A stretch of DNA of 64,000 bases from Triticum aestivum (lineage: Eukaryota > Streptophyta > Magnoliopsida > Poales > Poaceae): positions 422,180,233-422,244,232 of the forward strand of contig NC_057809.1 of NCBI RefSeq assembly GCF_018294505.1, in the 5' to 3' direction. How positions within the stretch are numbered: position 1 is the first letter of the stretch; each line of letters begins with the position of its first letter. Position numbers and translations under genes: made by a program. The notes under the pieces were generated by a model. The model worked only from the letters and a program-made list of their open reading frames with translations, was not told the origin of the DNA and ran no database searches. Below are positions 35,997 through 48,453 of this stretch, one piece after another.

Positions 35997-36215
35997 GGAA
36001 GATTTCTGGCGTCGTTGCCAGGGAGTCTACGCAAAAATCGACATACCAAGTACCCATCACAATCCCTTATCTCTCGCATTACATTATTTGCCATTTGCCT
36101 CTCGTTTTCCTCTCCCCCACTTCACCCTTGCCGTTTTATTCGTCCTCTCTTTTCCGTTTGCCTTTTTCTCGCTTGCTTTTTGTTTGCTCGTGTGTTGGAT
36201 TGTTTACTTGTCATG

Positions 36216-38230
36216 ATGGCTCAAGATAATACCAAATTGTGTGACTTTACCAATACCAACAAGAATTATTTCCTTAGCACTCCGATTGCTCCTCTTACCA
36301 ATACTGAATCTTGTGAAATCAGTACTGCTTTGTTGAATCTTGTTATGAAAGATCAATTCACCGGCCTTCCTAGTGAAGATGCCGCTACTCATCTGAATAG
36401 CTTCATTGATTTGTGTGATATGCAAAAGAAGAAAGATGTTGATAATGATATTGTTAAATTGAAGCTATTTCCTTTTTCGCTTAGAGATCGTGCTAAAGAT
36501 TGGTTTTCGTCTTTGCCTAAAAATAGTATTGATTCTTGGAACAAGTGCAAAGATGCTTTTATCTCTAAGTATTTTCCTCCCCTAAGATCATCTCTCTTAG
36601 AAACGATATTATGAATTTTAAGAAACTTGACCATGAACATGTTGCACAAGCTTGGAAGAGAATGAAAATAATGATACGTAATTGCCCTACTCATGGTTTG
36701 AACTTGTGGATGATTATACAAAAAAATTATGCCGGTTTGAATTTTGCTTCTAGAAATCTTTTAGATTCGGCCGCGGGAGGCACTTTTATGGAAATCACTT
36801 TAGGATATGCTACTAAACTCCTAGATAATATTATGGTTAATTATTCTCAATGGCACATTGAAAGATCTACTAATAAAAAAGTGCATGTGATAGAAGAAAT
36901 TAATGTTTTGAGTGGAAAGATGGATAAACTTATGAAATTATTTGCTACTAAGAGTGTTTCTTCTGATCCTAATGATATGCCTTTGTCTACTTTGATTGAG
37001 AATAATAATGAATCTATGGATGTGAATTTTGTTGGTAGGAATAATTTTGGTAACAACGCGTATAGAGGGAACTTTAATCCTAGGCCTTATCCTAGTAATC
37101 CTTCTAATAATTATGGAAATTCCTACAACAACTCTTATGGAAATTTTAATAAAATGCCCTCTGAATTTGAGGCAAGTGTTAAAGAGTGTATGAATTCACA
37201 AAAGAGTTTTAATGCTTTGCTTGAAGAGAAATTACTTAAAGTTGATGAATTGGCTAGGAACGTTGATAGAATTTCTCTTGAGGTTGATTCTTTAAAGCTT
37301 AGATCTATTCCTCCTAAGCATGATATCAATGAGTCTCTCAAAGCCATGAGAATTTCCATTGATGAGTGCAAGGAAAGAACCGCTAGGATGCGTGCCACGA
37401 AAGATGCCTTTATTAAAGCATGTTCTTCCAATTCCTATGAAAATCAAGATGAAGATCTAAAAGTTATTGGTGTGTCCCCTATTAAATCTTTGTTTTGTAA
37501 TATGAATCTTGATAATGATGGGACTGAATATGATCCACCTTTACCTAGAAGGCGTTCCAAGAATTCAGAGTATTTAGATCTTGATGGTGAAATTGATAAA
37601 AGTGGGATTAAAGAAAGCAAAACCCTAGATGTTGCTAAACCCACTATTTTGGACTTCAAGGAATTTAATTATGAAAGTTATTCTTTAATTGATTGTATTT
37701 CCTTGTTGCAATCCGTGCTAAATTCTCCTCATGCTTATAGTCAAAATAAAGCCTTTACCAAACATATCGTTGATGCCTTGATGCAATCTTATGAAGAAAA
37801 ACTTGAGTTGGAAGTTTCTATCCCTAGAAAACTCTATGATGAGTGGGAACCAACTATTAAAATTAAGATTAAGGATCATGAGTTTTATGCTTTATGTGAT
37901 TTGGGTGCTAGTGTTTTCACTATTCCCAAAACTTTGTGCGATTTGCTAGATTTCCGTGATTTTGATGATTGCTCTCTAAACTTGCACCTTGCGGATTCCA
38001 CTATTAAGAAACCTATGGGAATAATTAATGATGTTCTTATTGTTGCAAATAGAAATTATGTGCCTATAGATTTTATCGTTCTTGATATAGATTGCAATAC
38101 TTCTTGTCCTATTATTCTTGGTAGACCTTTCCTTAGAACTATTGGTGCGATTATTGATATGAAGGAAGGGAATATTAGATTCCAATTTCCACTAAAGAAA
38201 GGCATGGAACACTTCCATAGGAAGAAATAA
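36216..38230 (+). pseudogene. Athila-like gag and protease, one frameshift
   Basis: Start at ATG 36216 (MAQDNTKLCDF; 36213 is an alternative ATG). Gag core: HLNSFIDLCDMQK, LKLFPFSLRDRAKDWFSSLP, FISKYFPP. A frameshift at about 36595-36610 moves the frame to 36611-38230, where gag continues (HVAQAWKRMKIMIRNCP), followed by an Asn-rich linker without an obvious zinc knuckle. The protease domain follows, with DLGASVFTIPK as active site and ILGRPFLRTIGAIIDM. The Leu in DLGAS is common in Athila-type proteases. The protein ends at a TAA with no pol frame after it. Confidence 0.9.
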
Positions 38231-41090
38231 AATTACCATATGAAACTATCATGAGAGCCACTTATGGATTGCCTACCAAAGATGGCAATACCTAGATCTA
38301 TCCTTGCTTTTATACCTAGCTAGGGGCGTTAAATGATAGCGCTTGTTGGGAGGCAACCCAATTTTATTTTTAGTTTTTTTTGCTTTTGCTTCTGTTTAGG
38401 AATAAATAATCCATCTACCTTCTGTTTAGATGTGGTTTTATGTTTTAATTAGTGTTTGTGCCAAGTTAAACCTATAGGATCTTCTTGGATGATAGTTATT
38501 TGATCTTGTTGTAATTTTCAGAAACTTTCTGTTCACGAAAACAATTGTTAAAAATCACCAGAACGTGATTAAATAGTGATTCAAATTGCTGATGATCAAT
38601 AAACAAATTGCCTAGGTCGCCCTATTTTGGCTTATTTTTTGGAGTTCCGTAAGTTTGTGTTAGTTACAGATTACTACAGACTATTCTGTTTTTGGCAGAT
38701 TCTGTTTTTCGTGTGTTGTTTGTTTATTTTGATGAATCTATGGCTAGTAAAATAGTTTATAAACATAGAGAAGTTGGAATACAGTAGATTTAACACCAAT
38801 ATAAATAAAGAATGAGTTCATTACAGTACTTTGAAATGGTCTTTTGTTTTCTTTCGCTAACGGAGCTCACGAGATTTCTGTTGGGTTTTGTGTTGTGAAG
38901 TTTTTAAGTTTTGGGTGAAATCTTTTGATGGATTATGGAACAAAGAGTGGCAAGAGCCTAAGCTTGGGGATGCCCATGGCACCCCCAAGATAATCCAAGG
39001 ACACCAAAAAGTCAAAGCTTGGGGATGCCCCGGAAGGCATCCCTTCTTTCGTCTACTTTCATCGGTAACTTTACTTGGAGCTATATTTTTATTCACCACA
39101 TGATATGTGTTTTGCTTGGAGCGTCTTGTATGATTTGAGTCTTTGCTTTTTAGTTTACCACAATCATACTTGTTGTACACACCTTTTGAGAGAGCCATAC
39201 ATGAATTGGAATTTGATAGAATACTCTATGTGCTTCACATATATCTTTTGAGCTATATAGTTTTGCTCTAGTGCTTCACTTATATCTTTTAGAGCACGGT
39301 GGTGGATTTTTTTTAAAGAAACTATTGATCTATCATGCTTCACTTAGATTACTTTGAGAGTCTTAAATAGCATGGTAATTTGCTTAATAATAATAATATG
39401 CTTGGTATTCAAGATTTGTAAAACTTTCTTTTGAGTGCGTTGAATACTAAGAAAAGTTTGATGCTTGATAATTGTTTTGAGATATGGAGGTGATAATATC
39501 AAAGTCGTGCTAGTTGAGTAGTTGTGAATTTGAGAAATACTTGTGTTGAAGTTTGCAAGTCCCGTAGCATGCACGTATGGTAAACGTTATGTAACAAATT
39601 TAAAACATGAGGTGTTATTTGATTGTCCTCCTTATGAGTGGCGGTCGGGGACGAGCGATGGTCTTTTCCTACCAATCTATCCCCCTAGGAGCATGCGCGT
39701 AGTGCTTTGGTTTTTGATGGCTTGTAGATTTTTGCAATAAGTATATGAGTTCTTTATGACTAATGTTGAGTCCATGGATTATACGCACTCTCGCCCTTCC
39801 ATCATTGCTAGCCTCTTCGGTACCGTGCATTGCCCTTTCTCACATTGAGAGTTGGTGCAAACTTCGCCGGTGCATCCAAACCCCGTGATATGATACGCTC
39901 TTTCACACATAAACCTCCTTATATCTTCCTCAAAATAGCCACCATACCTACCTATTATGGCATTTCCATAGCCATTCCGAGATATATTGCCAGGCAACTT
40001 TCCACCATTCCGTTCCTCATGACACATTCATCATTGTCATATTGCTTAGCATGATCATGTAGTTGACATAGTATTTGTGGCAAAGCCATCATTCATAATT
40101 CTTTCATACATGTCACTCTTGATTCATTGTATATCCCGGTACACCGCCGGAGGCATTCATATAGAGTCATACTTTGTTCTAGTATCGAGTTGTAATCATT
40201 GAGTTGTAAATAAATAAAAGTGTGATGATCATCATTTTCTAGAGCATTGTCCCAAGTGAGGAAAATCTAAAAATTCAAAAAAAATGAGAGAAAAAGAGAG
40301 AAGGGATAATACTACTATCCTTTGCCACAGTTGTGCTTCAAAGTAGCACCATAATCTTCATGATAGAGAGTCTCTTGTTTTGTCACTTTCATATACTAGT
40401 GGGAATTTTTCATTATAGAACTTGGCTTGTATATTCCAACAATGGGCCTCCTCAAGTGCCCTAGGTCTTCGTGAGCAAGCAAGTTGGATGCACACCCACT
40501 TAGTTTCTTTTGTTGAGCTTTCTTACATTTATAGCTCTAGTGCATCCCTTGCATGGGAATCCCTACTCCTTGCATTAACATCAATCGGTGGGCATCTCCA
40601 TAGCCCATTGATTAGCCTCGTTGATGTGAGACTTTCTCCTTTTTTGTCTTCTCCACATAACCCCCATCATCATATTCTATTCCACCCATAGTGCTATGTC
40701 CATGGCTCGCGCTCATGTATTGCGTGAAGGTTTATAAGTTTGAGATTACTAAAGTATGAAACAATTGCTTGGCTTGTCATCGGGGTTGTGCATGATGAGA
40801 CCATTCTTGTGTGACGAAAATGGAGCACGACTAAACTATATGATTTTGTAGGGATGAACTTTCTTTGGCCATGTTATTTTGAGAGGACATAATTGCTTAG
40901 TTAGTATGCTTGAAGTATTATTATTTTTATGTCAATATGAAATTTTGTCTTGAATCTTTCGGATCTGAATATTCATACCACAATTAAGAAGAGTTACATT
41001 TAAATTATGCCAAGTAGCACTCCGTATCAAAAATTCTCTTTTTATCATTTATCTACTCGAGGACGAGCAGGAATTAAGCTTGGGGATGCC
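38231..41090 (+). other. Non-coding 3' internal region of the Athila-like element
   Basis: AT-rich region without pol coding. It holds three identical copies of AAGCTTGGGGATGCC, at 38960-38974, 39015-39029 and 41076-41090. The last one abuts the 3' LTR and is the polypurine tract; the other two sit in a palindromic setting (GGGATGCCCCGGAAGGCATCCC). Confidence 0.85.
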
Positions 41091-42669
41091 TGATACGTCT
41101 CCAACGTATCTATAATTTTTGATTGCTCCATGCTATAGTATCTACTGTTTTGGACCATATTGGGCTTTATTTTCCACTTTTATATTATTTTTGGGACTAA
41201 CCTATTAACCGGAGGCCCAGCCCAGAATTGATATTTTTTGCCTATTTCAGTGTTTCGAAGAAACGGAATATCAAACGGAGTCCAAACGGAATGAAACCTT
41301 CGGGAACGTGATTTTCTCACCAAACATGATCCAGGAGACTTGGACCCCACGTCAAGAAAGAAGGGAGGCGGCCACGAGGGTGGAGGGCGCCCCCCTAGGG
41401 CGCGCCCCCTACCTCATGGGCCCCCCTTTGCTCCACCGACGTACTCCTTCCTCCTATATATACCTACGTACCCCCAAACGATCAAATACAGAGCCAAAAA
41501 CCTAATTCCACCACCGCAAATTTCTGTATCCACAAGATCCCATCTTGGAGCCTGTTCCGGAGCTCCACGGAAGGGGAATCCACCACGGAGGGCTTCTACA
41601 TCATCACCATAGCCCCTCTGATGAAGTGTGAGTAGTTTACCTCAGACCTTCGGGTCCATAGTTAGTAGCTAGATGGCTTCTTCTCTCTTTTTGGATCTCA
41701 ATAGAATGTTCTCCCCCTCTCTCGTGGAGATCTATTCGATGTAATCTTCTTTTTGCGGTGTGTTTGTTGAGATCGATGAATTGTGGATTTATGATCAAGT
41801 CTATCTATGAACAATATTTGAATCTTCTCTGAATTCTTTTATGTATGATTGGTTATCTTTACAAGTCTCTTTGAATTATCAGTTTGGTTTGGCCTACTAG
41901 ATTGGTTTTTCTCACAATGGGAGAAGTGCTTAGCTTTGGGTTCAATCTTGCGGTGTCCTTTCCCAATGACAGTAGGGGCAGCAAGGCATGTATTGTATTG
42001 TTGCCATCGAGGATAACAAGATGGGTTTTTTTATCATATTGCATGAATTTATCCCTCTACATCATGTCATCTTGCTTAAGGCGTTACTCTGTTTTCTTGA
42101 ACTTAATACTCTAGATGCATGCTGGATAGCGGTCGATGAGTGGAGTAATAGTAGTAGATGCAGGCAGGAGTCGGTCTACTTGTCTCGGATGTGATGCCTA
42201 TATACATGATCATACCTAGATATTCTCATAACTATGCTCAATTCTGTCAATTGCTCAACAGTAATTTGTTCACCCACCGTAAAATACTTATGCTTTTGAG
42301 AGAAGCCACTAGTGAAATCTATGGCCCCCGGGTCTATCTTTATCATATCAATATCCCAACACTTTACTATTGCTTTGCTATTTACTTTGCCTTTTATTTT
42401 ACTTTGCATCTTTATACCAAGAATACCAAAAATATTATCTATCATCTCTATCAGATCTCACTCTCGTAAGTGACCGTGAAGGGATTGACAACCCCTAATC
42501 GCATTGGTTGTGTGGAGCTATTTGTTTTGTGTAGGTACGAGGGACTTGCGTGTAGCCTCCTACTGGATTGATACCTTGGTTCTCAAAAACTGAGGGAAAT
42601 ACTTACTCTACTCTGCTGCATCACCCTTTCCTCTTCAAGGAAATCCAACGCAGTGCTCAAGAGGTAGCA
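41091..42669 (+). repeat. 3' LTR of the Athila-like element
   Basis: 1579 bp. Starts directly after the AAGCTTGGGGATGCC tract and ends AGAGGTAGCA, followed by the CTCCT duplication and resumed copia gag sequence. Confidence 0.95.
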
Positions 42670-42674
42670 CTCCT

Positions 42675-43260
42675 ACCCACACCTTCAGTGGGGTGGGTCA
42701 CCCTTCTTATGTTGAGAGGGACCGGTCGCGTCGTGACACCTTCTGTGGCTACTGCTCTCGGCCAGGTCATCCAGAGTCTGATTGCCGTGAGAAGAAGTGA
42801 GACCAGAGGCGCTCCTCTTCCAGTGGGACTCCTGGATCATCCTCGACTCCTTCACTCACTGACCAGGATATTGTGAGGCTCAAGCGTCTATTGGCTTCCT
42901 CAGGCTCTTCGTCGACCGGATCCGCTGCTGCTGTGACTGCATTCACTTCTCCACCGCCGCAGACATCTACATAGTCAGGTACATCTTCGTGGGTTCTGGA
43001 TTCTGGAGCCTCCTTTCATATGTCTTCTGATTTTTCCGTGTTGTCTTCTCTCCGACCTCTTGATTCGCCTGTTAATGTTCTTACCGCCGATGGCACACCT
43101 CTTCCTGTTGCTAGTCGTGGTCTTCTTTCCACTCCATCTTTTTCCGTTCCTAGTGTTTCACATGTTCATCGCCTTACCATGAATCTTTTTTCTGCTGCCC
43201 AACTTACTGATTCTGGTTGTCGTGTCATTCTTGATACCGACTCTTACTCTTCAGAATCGT
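42675..43260 (+). pseudogene. Copia gag C-terminus, zinc knuckle and protease
   Basis: Resumes after the Athila-like insertion. The CCHC knuckle (CGYCSRPGHPESDC, about 42745-42790) is followed by a stop where the frame ends in EKK. The protease active site WVLDSGASFHM (about 42990-43022) and the segment to 43250 ([24 protein letters not shown]) are readable in one frame, then a frameshift near 43240 leads into integrase. Confidence 0.88.
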
Positions 43261-44304
43261 CACACCAAGGTTTTGGTTGGTGCTGGCCCCCGACACCGTG
43301 AGTCAGAAGGCATTTGGGAGGTTGACTGGCTTTGTGTTCCTTCCGCTGCCACCACTTCTCCCAGCTCCCATGCTCTTGCTGCCTCTTCGTCTGCGTCCTT
43401 CCAGCTGTGGCATCATCGCCTTGGTCACATCTGTGGCTCTCGCTTGTCTTCTTTAGTTCGTCAGGGCCTCTTAGGGTCTGTATCTGGAGATGTTTCTTTA
43501 CATTGTAATGGTTGCAGACTTGGCAAACAGACCCAGTTGCCTTATCCTACCAGTGACTCGGTATCTCAGCGTCCTTTTGACTTGGTTCATTCTGATGTCT
43601 GGGGTCCTGCTCCCTTTGATTCGAAAGGTGGTCATCGCTACTATATCTTGTTTATTGATGATTTCTCTCGCTACACTTGGCTCTACTTCATGAAATCTCG
43701 TAGCGAGGTTCTCTCTATATACAAACGTTTTGCTACCATGGTTCACACCCAGTTTTCCACGCCCATTCGTACTTTTCGTGCTGACTCCGCCGGTGAGTTT
43801 ATCTCTCAGCTGTTGTGTGGTTTTCTTGTGGAACAGGGTACTCTTGCCCAGTTCTCATGTCCTGGTGCTCATGCTCAGAATGGCATTGCCGAACGCAAGC
43901 ATCGTCATCTACTTGAGACGGTTCGTGCGCTGATGATTGCCGCTTCCCTTCCACCCCACTTTTGGGCTGAGGCTGTTTCTGCATCCACCTATCTCATCAA
44001 CATTCAGCCATCGACTGCTCTGAAGGGTGGTATTCCTATGGAGTGTCTCACTGGTCGTTCTCCTGACTACTCAGCTCTTCGTATGTTTGGATGTGTCTGC
44101 TTTGTCCTTCTTGCCCCCCGAGAACGCACCAAACTGACTGCTCAGTCGGTTGAGTGTGTTTTCCTTGGTTACAGTGATGAGCACAAGGGCTATCGATGTT
44201 GGGATCCTATGGGTCGTCGCTTGCGCATCTCACGTGATGTGACTTTTGACGAGTCTCGTTCCTACTACCCACGTCCTTCTTCCTCAAGATTTCTCTGTGG
44301 ATGA
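43222..44304 (+). pseudogene. Copia integrase
   Basis: 360-codon frame, with integrase from about residue 20. The pre-integrase zinc module reads WHHRLGH...CNGCRLGKQ. The core has D in [10 protein letters not shown] in FRADSAGEF and E in [13 protein letters not shown], so the DDE triad is intact. The usual downstream block [27 protein letters not shown] and [10 protein letters not shown] is present. A frameshift near 44280 separates it from the linker and RT. Confidence 0.93.
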
Positions 44305-45915
44305 TCTCTCTTTCCTCCTCCTTCCCGATACACCCTGCTATGTGCCTCATGTGTCATCTCTTCCTCCGGCACCTCTCCTTCCTTCTCCTTCACCATCGAC
44401 CCCATCTTCTCCATCCTCCCCCTCCACCTCTCCACCATCATCTCCAGTCCGTCGCCCTCTCTCACCGTTCCCTCTCCACTATACTCGTCGCCCTCGTCCT
44501 GAGGATGTCTCCCCTGCCGCGCCTTCCACCTCTGGTGCACCTCTCCTCACGCCTCCCCCGGTTCACAACCTCTGGGCTCGGCCTCGCCCTCCGCCTGATC
44601 GCTACTCTCCTGATCGCTATGGTATCTCTGTTATTGCTGAGCCCACTTCCTATCGGACTGCCATGACTCAACCTGAATGGCAACTTGCGATGGCTGAAGA
44701 GCTTGCTGCCCTTGAGCGCTCTGGCACATGGGAGCTGGTTTCCCTCCCTTCTGGTGTTCGTCCCTTCTGGTTTACATGCAGCCACCACCGGGGTACTATG
44801 CTCCTGACGGTATGGTCTGTCGACTTCGCCGCTCCCTCTATGGTCTTAAACAGGCCCCTCGCGCCTGGTTTGAGCGCTTCGCCTCTGTGGTGACTGCCGT
44901 TGGTTTCTTGCCCAGTGATCATGATCCCGCGTTGCTTGTTCACACGTCTCCTCGTGGTTGGACTCTTCTCCTTCCTTATGTTGATGACATGATCATCACT
45001 GGTGACGACTCTAACTACATTGCCTTTGTTAAGGCCCGCCTTCACGACCAGTTCCTCATGACTGATCTTGGTCCTCTTCGCTATTTTCTTGGGATTGAGA
45101 TCTCCTCGACCTCTGATGGCTTCTACATCTCTCAAGAGAAATATATTCAGGATCTTCTTGCTCGCGCTGCTCTTAGTGATGACCGCACAGTTGTGACTCC
45201 TATGGAGCTCAACGTTCAGCTTCGTGCCTCTGATGGTGACCCTCTTCCTAATCCCACTCGCTATCGTCACCTCGTTGGTAGCCTTATCTATCTTGCTGTT
45301 ACGCGTCCTGACATCTCCTATCCTGTTCACATCCTGAGTCAGTTTGTTTCAGCCCCCACCTCTGTCCACTATAGTCACCTCCTCCGTGTTCTATGATATC
45401 TTCGTGGCACGATCTCTCAGCGCCTTTTCTTTCCCCGCTCCAGTTCTCTTGAGCTCCAGGCTTACTCTGATACTACCTGGGCTAGTGATCCCTCTGATCG
45501 ACGCTCGCTGTCTGCTTACTGTGTCTTTCTTGGCGGCTCTCTTATTGCCTGGAAGACAAAGAAACATACTGCAGTTTCTCGCTCGAGTACAGAGGCTGAG
45601 TTGCGAGCCATGGCTATGCTGACGGCTGAGATGATCTGGCTACGGTGGTTACTTGAGGATTTTGGTGTGTCTGCTGCTACCTCGACTCCCTTACTGTCAA
45701 ACAGTACTGGTGCTATCAGTATTGCGCGTGACCCGGTGAAGCATGAGCTCACCAAGCACATCGGTGTGGATGCCCACTTTGTGCGTGCTGCTGTGAAGGA
45801 TCAGACTTTCACTCTTCACTATGTGCCCTCTGAGTTACAGTTGGCTGACTTCTTCACGAAGGCACAGACTCGAGCGCAGCAATGCCTTTTTTCTCTCAAA
45901 ACTCAGTGTTGTTGA
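44246..45915 (+). pseudogene. Copia linker, truncated RT and RNase H
   Basis: The first frame (to about 44770) gives a Pro/Ser-rich linker and the start of RT (WQLAMAEELAALERSGTWEL). A deletion near 44770-44780 removes the fingers, including KARLVAKG and LDVKNAF. The frame 44775-45396 then continues at PPPGYYAPDGMVCRL and [12 protein letters not shown], with the active site YVDDMIITGDD present. A TGA near 45396 precedes RNase H, with [30 protein letters not shown], to a stop at 45915. The enzyme could not work without its N-terminal half. Confidence 0.92.
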
Positions 45916-45937
45916 TCCACCATGAGTTTGAGGGGGG

Positions 45938-46062
45938 TGTTAGATGTGTATAGTCTCTTTTCGGTATATCCCCATTGTATAAGGGGTTTCCTGCTCTTTA
46001 CCACACATGTATATGTAATGGCCTTTGGCCCTCAGTAAAGTTCAGTTGCTGTCTATCTAACA
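45938..46062 (+). repeat. 3' LTR of the short-LTR copia element
   Basis: 125 bp, TGTTAGATGTG...CTATCTAACA, right after a GAGGGGGG tract and followed by the ATCTC duplication. Confidence 0.95.
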
Positions 46063-47072
46063 ATCTCAATCCACCATGATTGTTAATCTCCATGGAGCAT
46101 GTCTTGACAAAATGTGTATGTGTGTTCCTTGTATTCTTGATAGCATGGGAGGAGGTATTATAGAAAAAGATGGGAGGAGGTATTACAGAAAAAGATGGGA
46201 GGAGGTACTACAATTTCAGTTTTTCCCTTATAGTGGCAGAGCATACCATGAGAGGGCGTTCAAGTTGTAGATTATGTTTTATGCAAGTTTTTATATGGTT
46301 ACGAAACATTAATCCTAAGTCCTAACAAGGTCAGTGCATTCTGGTGCTCAGGAAAACAATCTGATGCTAGATGTTCTGATTGCTTGTATGCCAATAGGAT
46401 GGTTCATCTAGGATGGTTAGCAAAATTGTCATTCAGTGGTTTTTTATTTAGTATGTTCTGGCACAACCTTAGATCTTGATTATTGGAATCATAGTTCAGA
46501 AAAAAAATTGTTGCTTAGTGTGAGGTCGATATCTATTTACCATGTTACTTTATAATATTTTCTAGGCGACATGTGCTAAGGATGGTACAGAATTCTGGGC
46601 ATAAGGCCATGAACCTACTCAACAATGTAGCAAGAAGATGTGAAGAACTGCAATTTGTTGTGGTTTAGGTGCTCATCCCAATTTTATGCTCATGTTTGAA
46701 GATATCTAACCTTGGCTTACGATGCACGGAGAACCAAGATTCGAATTGCAAAAATAAGTTTTCATGCGTTTTTCAACTTCAATATATTTCGTCTATGGGT
46801 TTCTTTTCCTAGCATTAGATTTCATATGCGTTTATTTTGCTCCATTGCTCATTCCAATTTATGCTCAGCCAGAGATATTAAGTCTGCACTTACAATACAT
46901 CGTTCTGTTGACCTGAAGTGCACAATTATTTTCTGTTCATGTAAAACCGCTGAAAAACGGGTAACGAACCCATCGAGAGAAGATGCCACTAGCCGTGTGG
47001 CACCTAGAACACACTAGAAAACATGCAGAATGTACAACGAATTCTCATAAACTTCATAAAAACAAACCCTAA
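46063..47072. other. Non-coding flank; includes a small 25-bp tandem repeat
   Basis: No supported gene. At 46145-46219 the phrase ATGGGAGGAGGTATTA followed by AGAAAAAG is repeated three times with a 25-bp period. The region would lie inside the Helitron body if the Helitron-like terminus at 47105 is real. Confidence 0.5.
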
Positions 47073-47106
47073 CGGCGCGGTGTGCCGCCGCGCACTACTC
47101 GCTAGT
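47073..47106 (+). mobile_element. Helitron-like 3' terminus
   Basis: A GC hairpin (GCGCGG at 47075-47080 pairing with CCGCGC at 47088-47093, loop TGTGCCG) is followed 8-12 bases later by CTAG (47102-47105) and a T. This is the Helitron 3' rule of a hairpin, a CTRR end and insertion before T. The 5' end (TC after A) was not identified, so the element's extent is unknown and could include the DNA on both sides of the copia insertion. Confidence 0.5.
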
Positions 47107-48450
47107 TACCTTTATAAGAAGAGCATAATTTAGTCGTAAAGCATGAACAGGACAAATTAAAGAGTTAGAATCTTTGTGGAGCTATCAATTAAACAAGCCT
47201 TGTTAAGTCAAAAGCCCCCTCGATCCCTTCCAAACCTCTTCAAGAGAGGTTTAACCGAAGAAGGCCTAAGGGATTTAATTCACTCCAATCTACTTCAAAT
47301 CCCTTCCACCTAAACAAGCCATAAGAAGTTGTTTTTGTTTGCCCTCCAGCAAGATGTCAATTGTCAGACACTTTGATTCAGGGTGGTTCATACCATGCGA
47401 GAAGAAGGACACGTTTTAGGTTGAGTAAATGTAGGCGAGTCGTACAGAACACCCTTTTTTTAGAGCGAGAATATACAGATCACATGGGACAAGCCTTATG
47501 TCAAGGAAGAGTACACATGGCATACCCTAAAAGATTCACCTGGCAGCGAACGCAGCTGGGCACCATCCGGACCAGTCCTGGAATGTGCCAGGGAAAGACA
47601 CAACCTAGATGAAATATACCAGGACAAGTCCTAGTAGTAAGAAAGGAGACGGAGAGGATATATGGCGAGTTCAGAACAAGTCCTATGTATGCTCATCCCA
47701 GGCACACCAAAACGCACGCGAGGCGTTAGCACAAGTCAGTAACAGAGGTAGCTCAGGACTTGTCCTAGGAACCCTAAGGTGTCCACAGTCCAGAGACATC
47801 AAATCTAAACCGAGAATGGCCAAAATGTACTTCTTATTAAATGAACAAAATGTAGTATGTTTCTACCAAAACATCTTTATTTTATTTTATGATAACTATA
47901 GAGTAGAACTGTATTTTACTTTTCACCACAGCCATAATATGTAAATTAAGCTCCAAAGTGCATAATAGTTCAAAGTGAATAGGTCGTATTACATAGATAA
48001 GAGTTCACCAATCCCAATTATCAGATGGCTTAAGAAAGCATAAATTCGTAGTTGCGATGAGATAATGTCCAAAATAAAATTCAAAGTGCCTTCATTTGAG
48101 TTCACCAACAGAGTTCAACAAAAATGACCGAAATATAGCAACTGAGTGTACCACTTCTCCCCTTTTCTAGAGTAAATGATATTGCTTGGAACCCAACAAA
48201 CCAAGTATACCTGCAGATGTTTCTATGAATTGAACTCCAGCAGATATCACCAAAAGAACCTTCAACAAAACGTCCTCCAGGCATCATCACCAAGAGCACC
48301 ACAATAATCTTTCAGCTATCATCACAAAAAGAAAGTCCTGCTGCAAATCAAATAAACACATGGATTAAGTCATTATTTAGCACAAAATAACATGAAGAAA
48401 GTTGCAACGCACCAACTAAAACAAAACAGCAATTATACCTGCATCTGTTC
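47107..48450. other. Spacer and probable 3' UTR of the SPO11-like gene
   Basis: AT-rich sequence with no convincing reading frame. The stretch just below 48450 is downstream of the stop of the minus-strand SPO11-like gene and could be its 3' UTR or contain a further intron. Confidence 0.45.
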
Positions 48451-48453
48451 CTA

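Larger units (their letters stand above)
34417..42669 (+). mobile_element. Athila-like gypsy derivative with gag-protease only
   Basis: 8253 bp, flanked by CTCCT (34412-34416 and 42670-42674). LTRs are 34417-35996 and 41091-42669, starting TGATACGTCTCCAACGTAT and ending AGAGGTAGCA. The primer-binding site (TGGCGTCGTTGCCAGGG) is close to the tRNA-Asp type used by Athila elements. Only gag and protease are encoded; RT, RNase H and integrase are absent and about 2.9 kb of non-coding sequence follows. Such elements must rely on another element's pol. It resembles the abundant Triticeae Sabrina type from memory; I could not verify this. Confidence 0.93.
32858..46062 (+). mobile_element. Ty1/copia element with very short LTRs, itself split by another element
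   Basis: LTRs 32858-32978 (121 bp) and 45938-46062 (125 bp) begin TGTTAGATGTG and end CTATCTAACA. ATCTC flanks both sides (32853-32857, 46063-46067). The primer-binding site TGGTATCAGA follows the 5' LTR directly, and a GAGGGGGG purine tract precedes the 3' LTR. Internal coding on the + strand is gag, zinc knuckle, protease, integrase, RT and RNase H, the copia order. An Athila-like element occupies 34417-42669, leaving about 5 kb of copia sequence. It is defective: frameshifts in gag and an RT deletion. Confidence 0.96.

Noticed and set aside
44668..45330. 220-codon minus-strand frame
   Set aside because: Antisense shadow of the copia reverse transcriptase.
47361..47944. Two adjacent short + strand frames as a gene
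   Set aside because: No domain, no splice signals and average composition.
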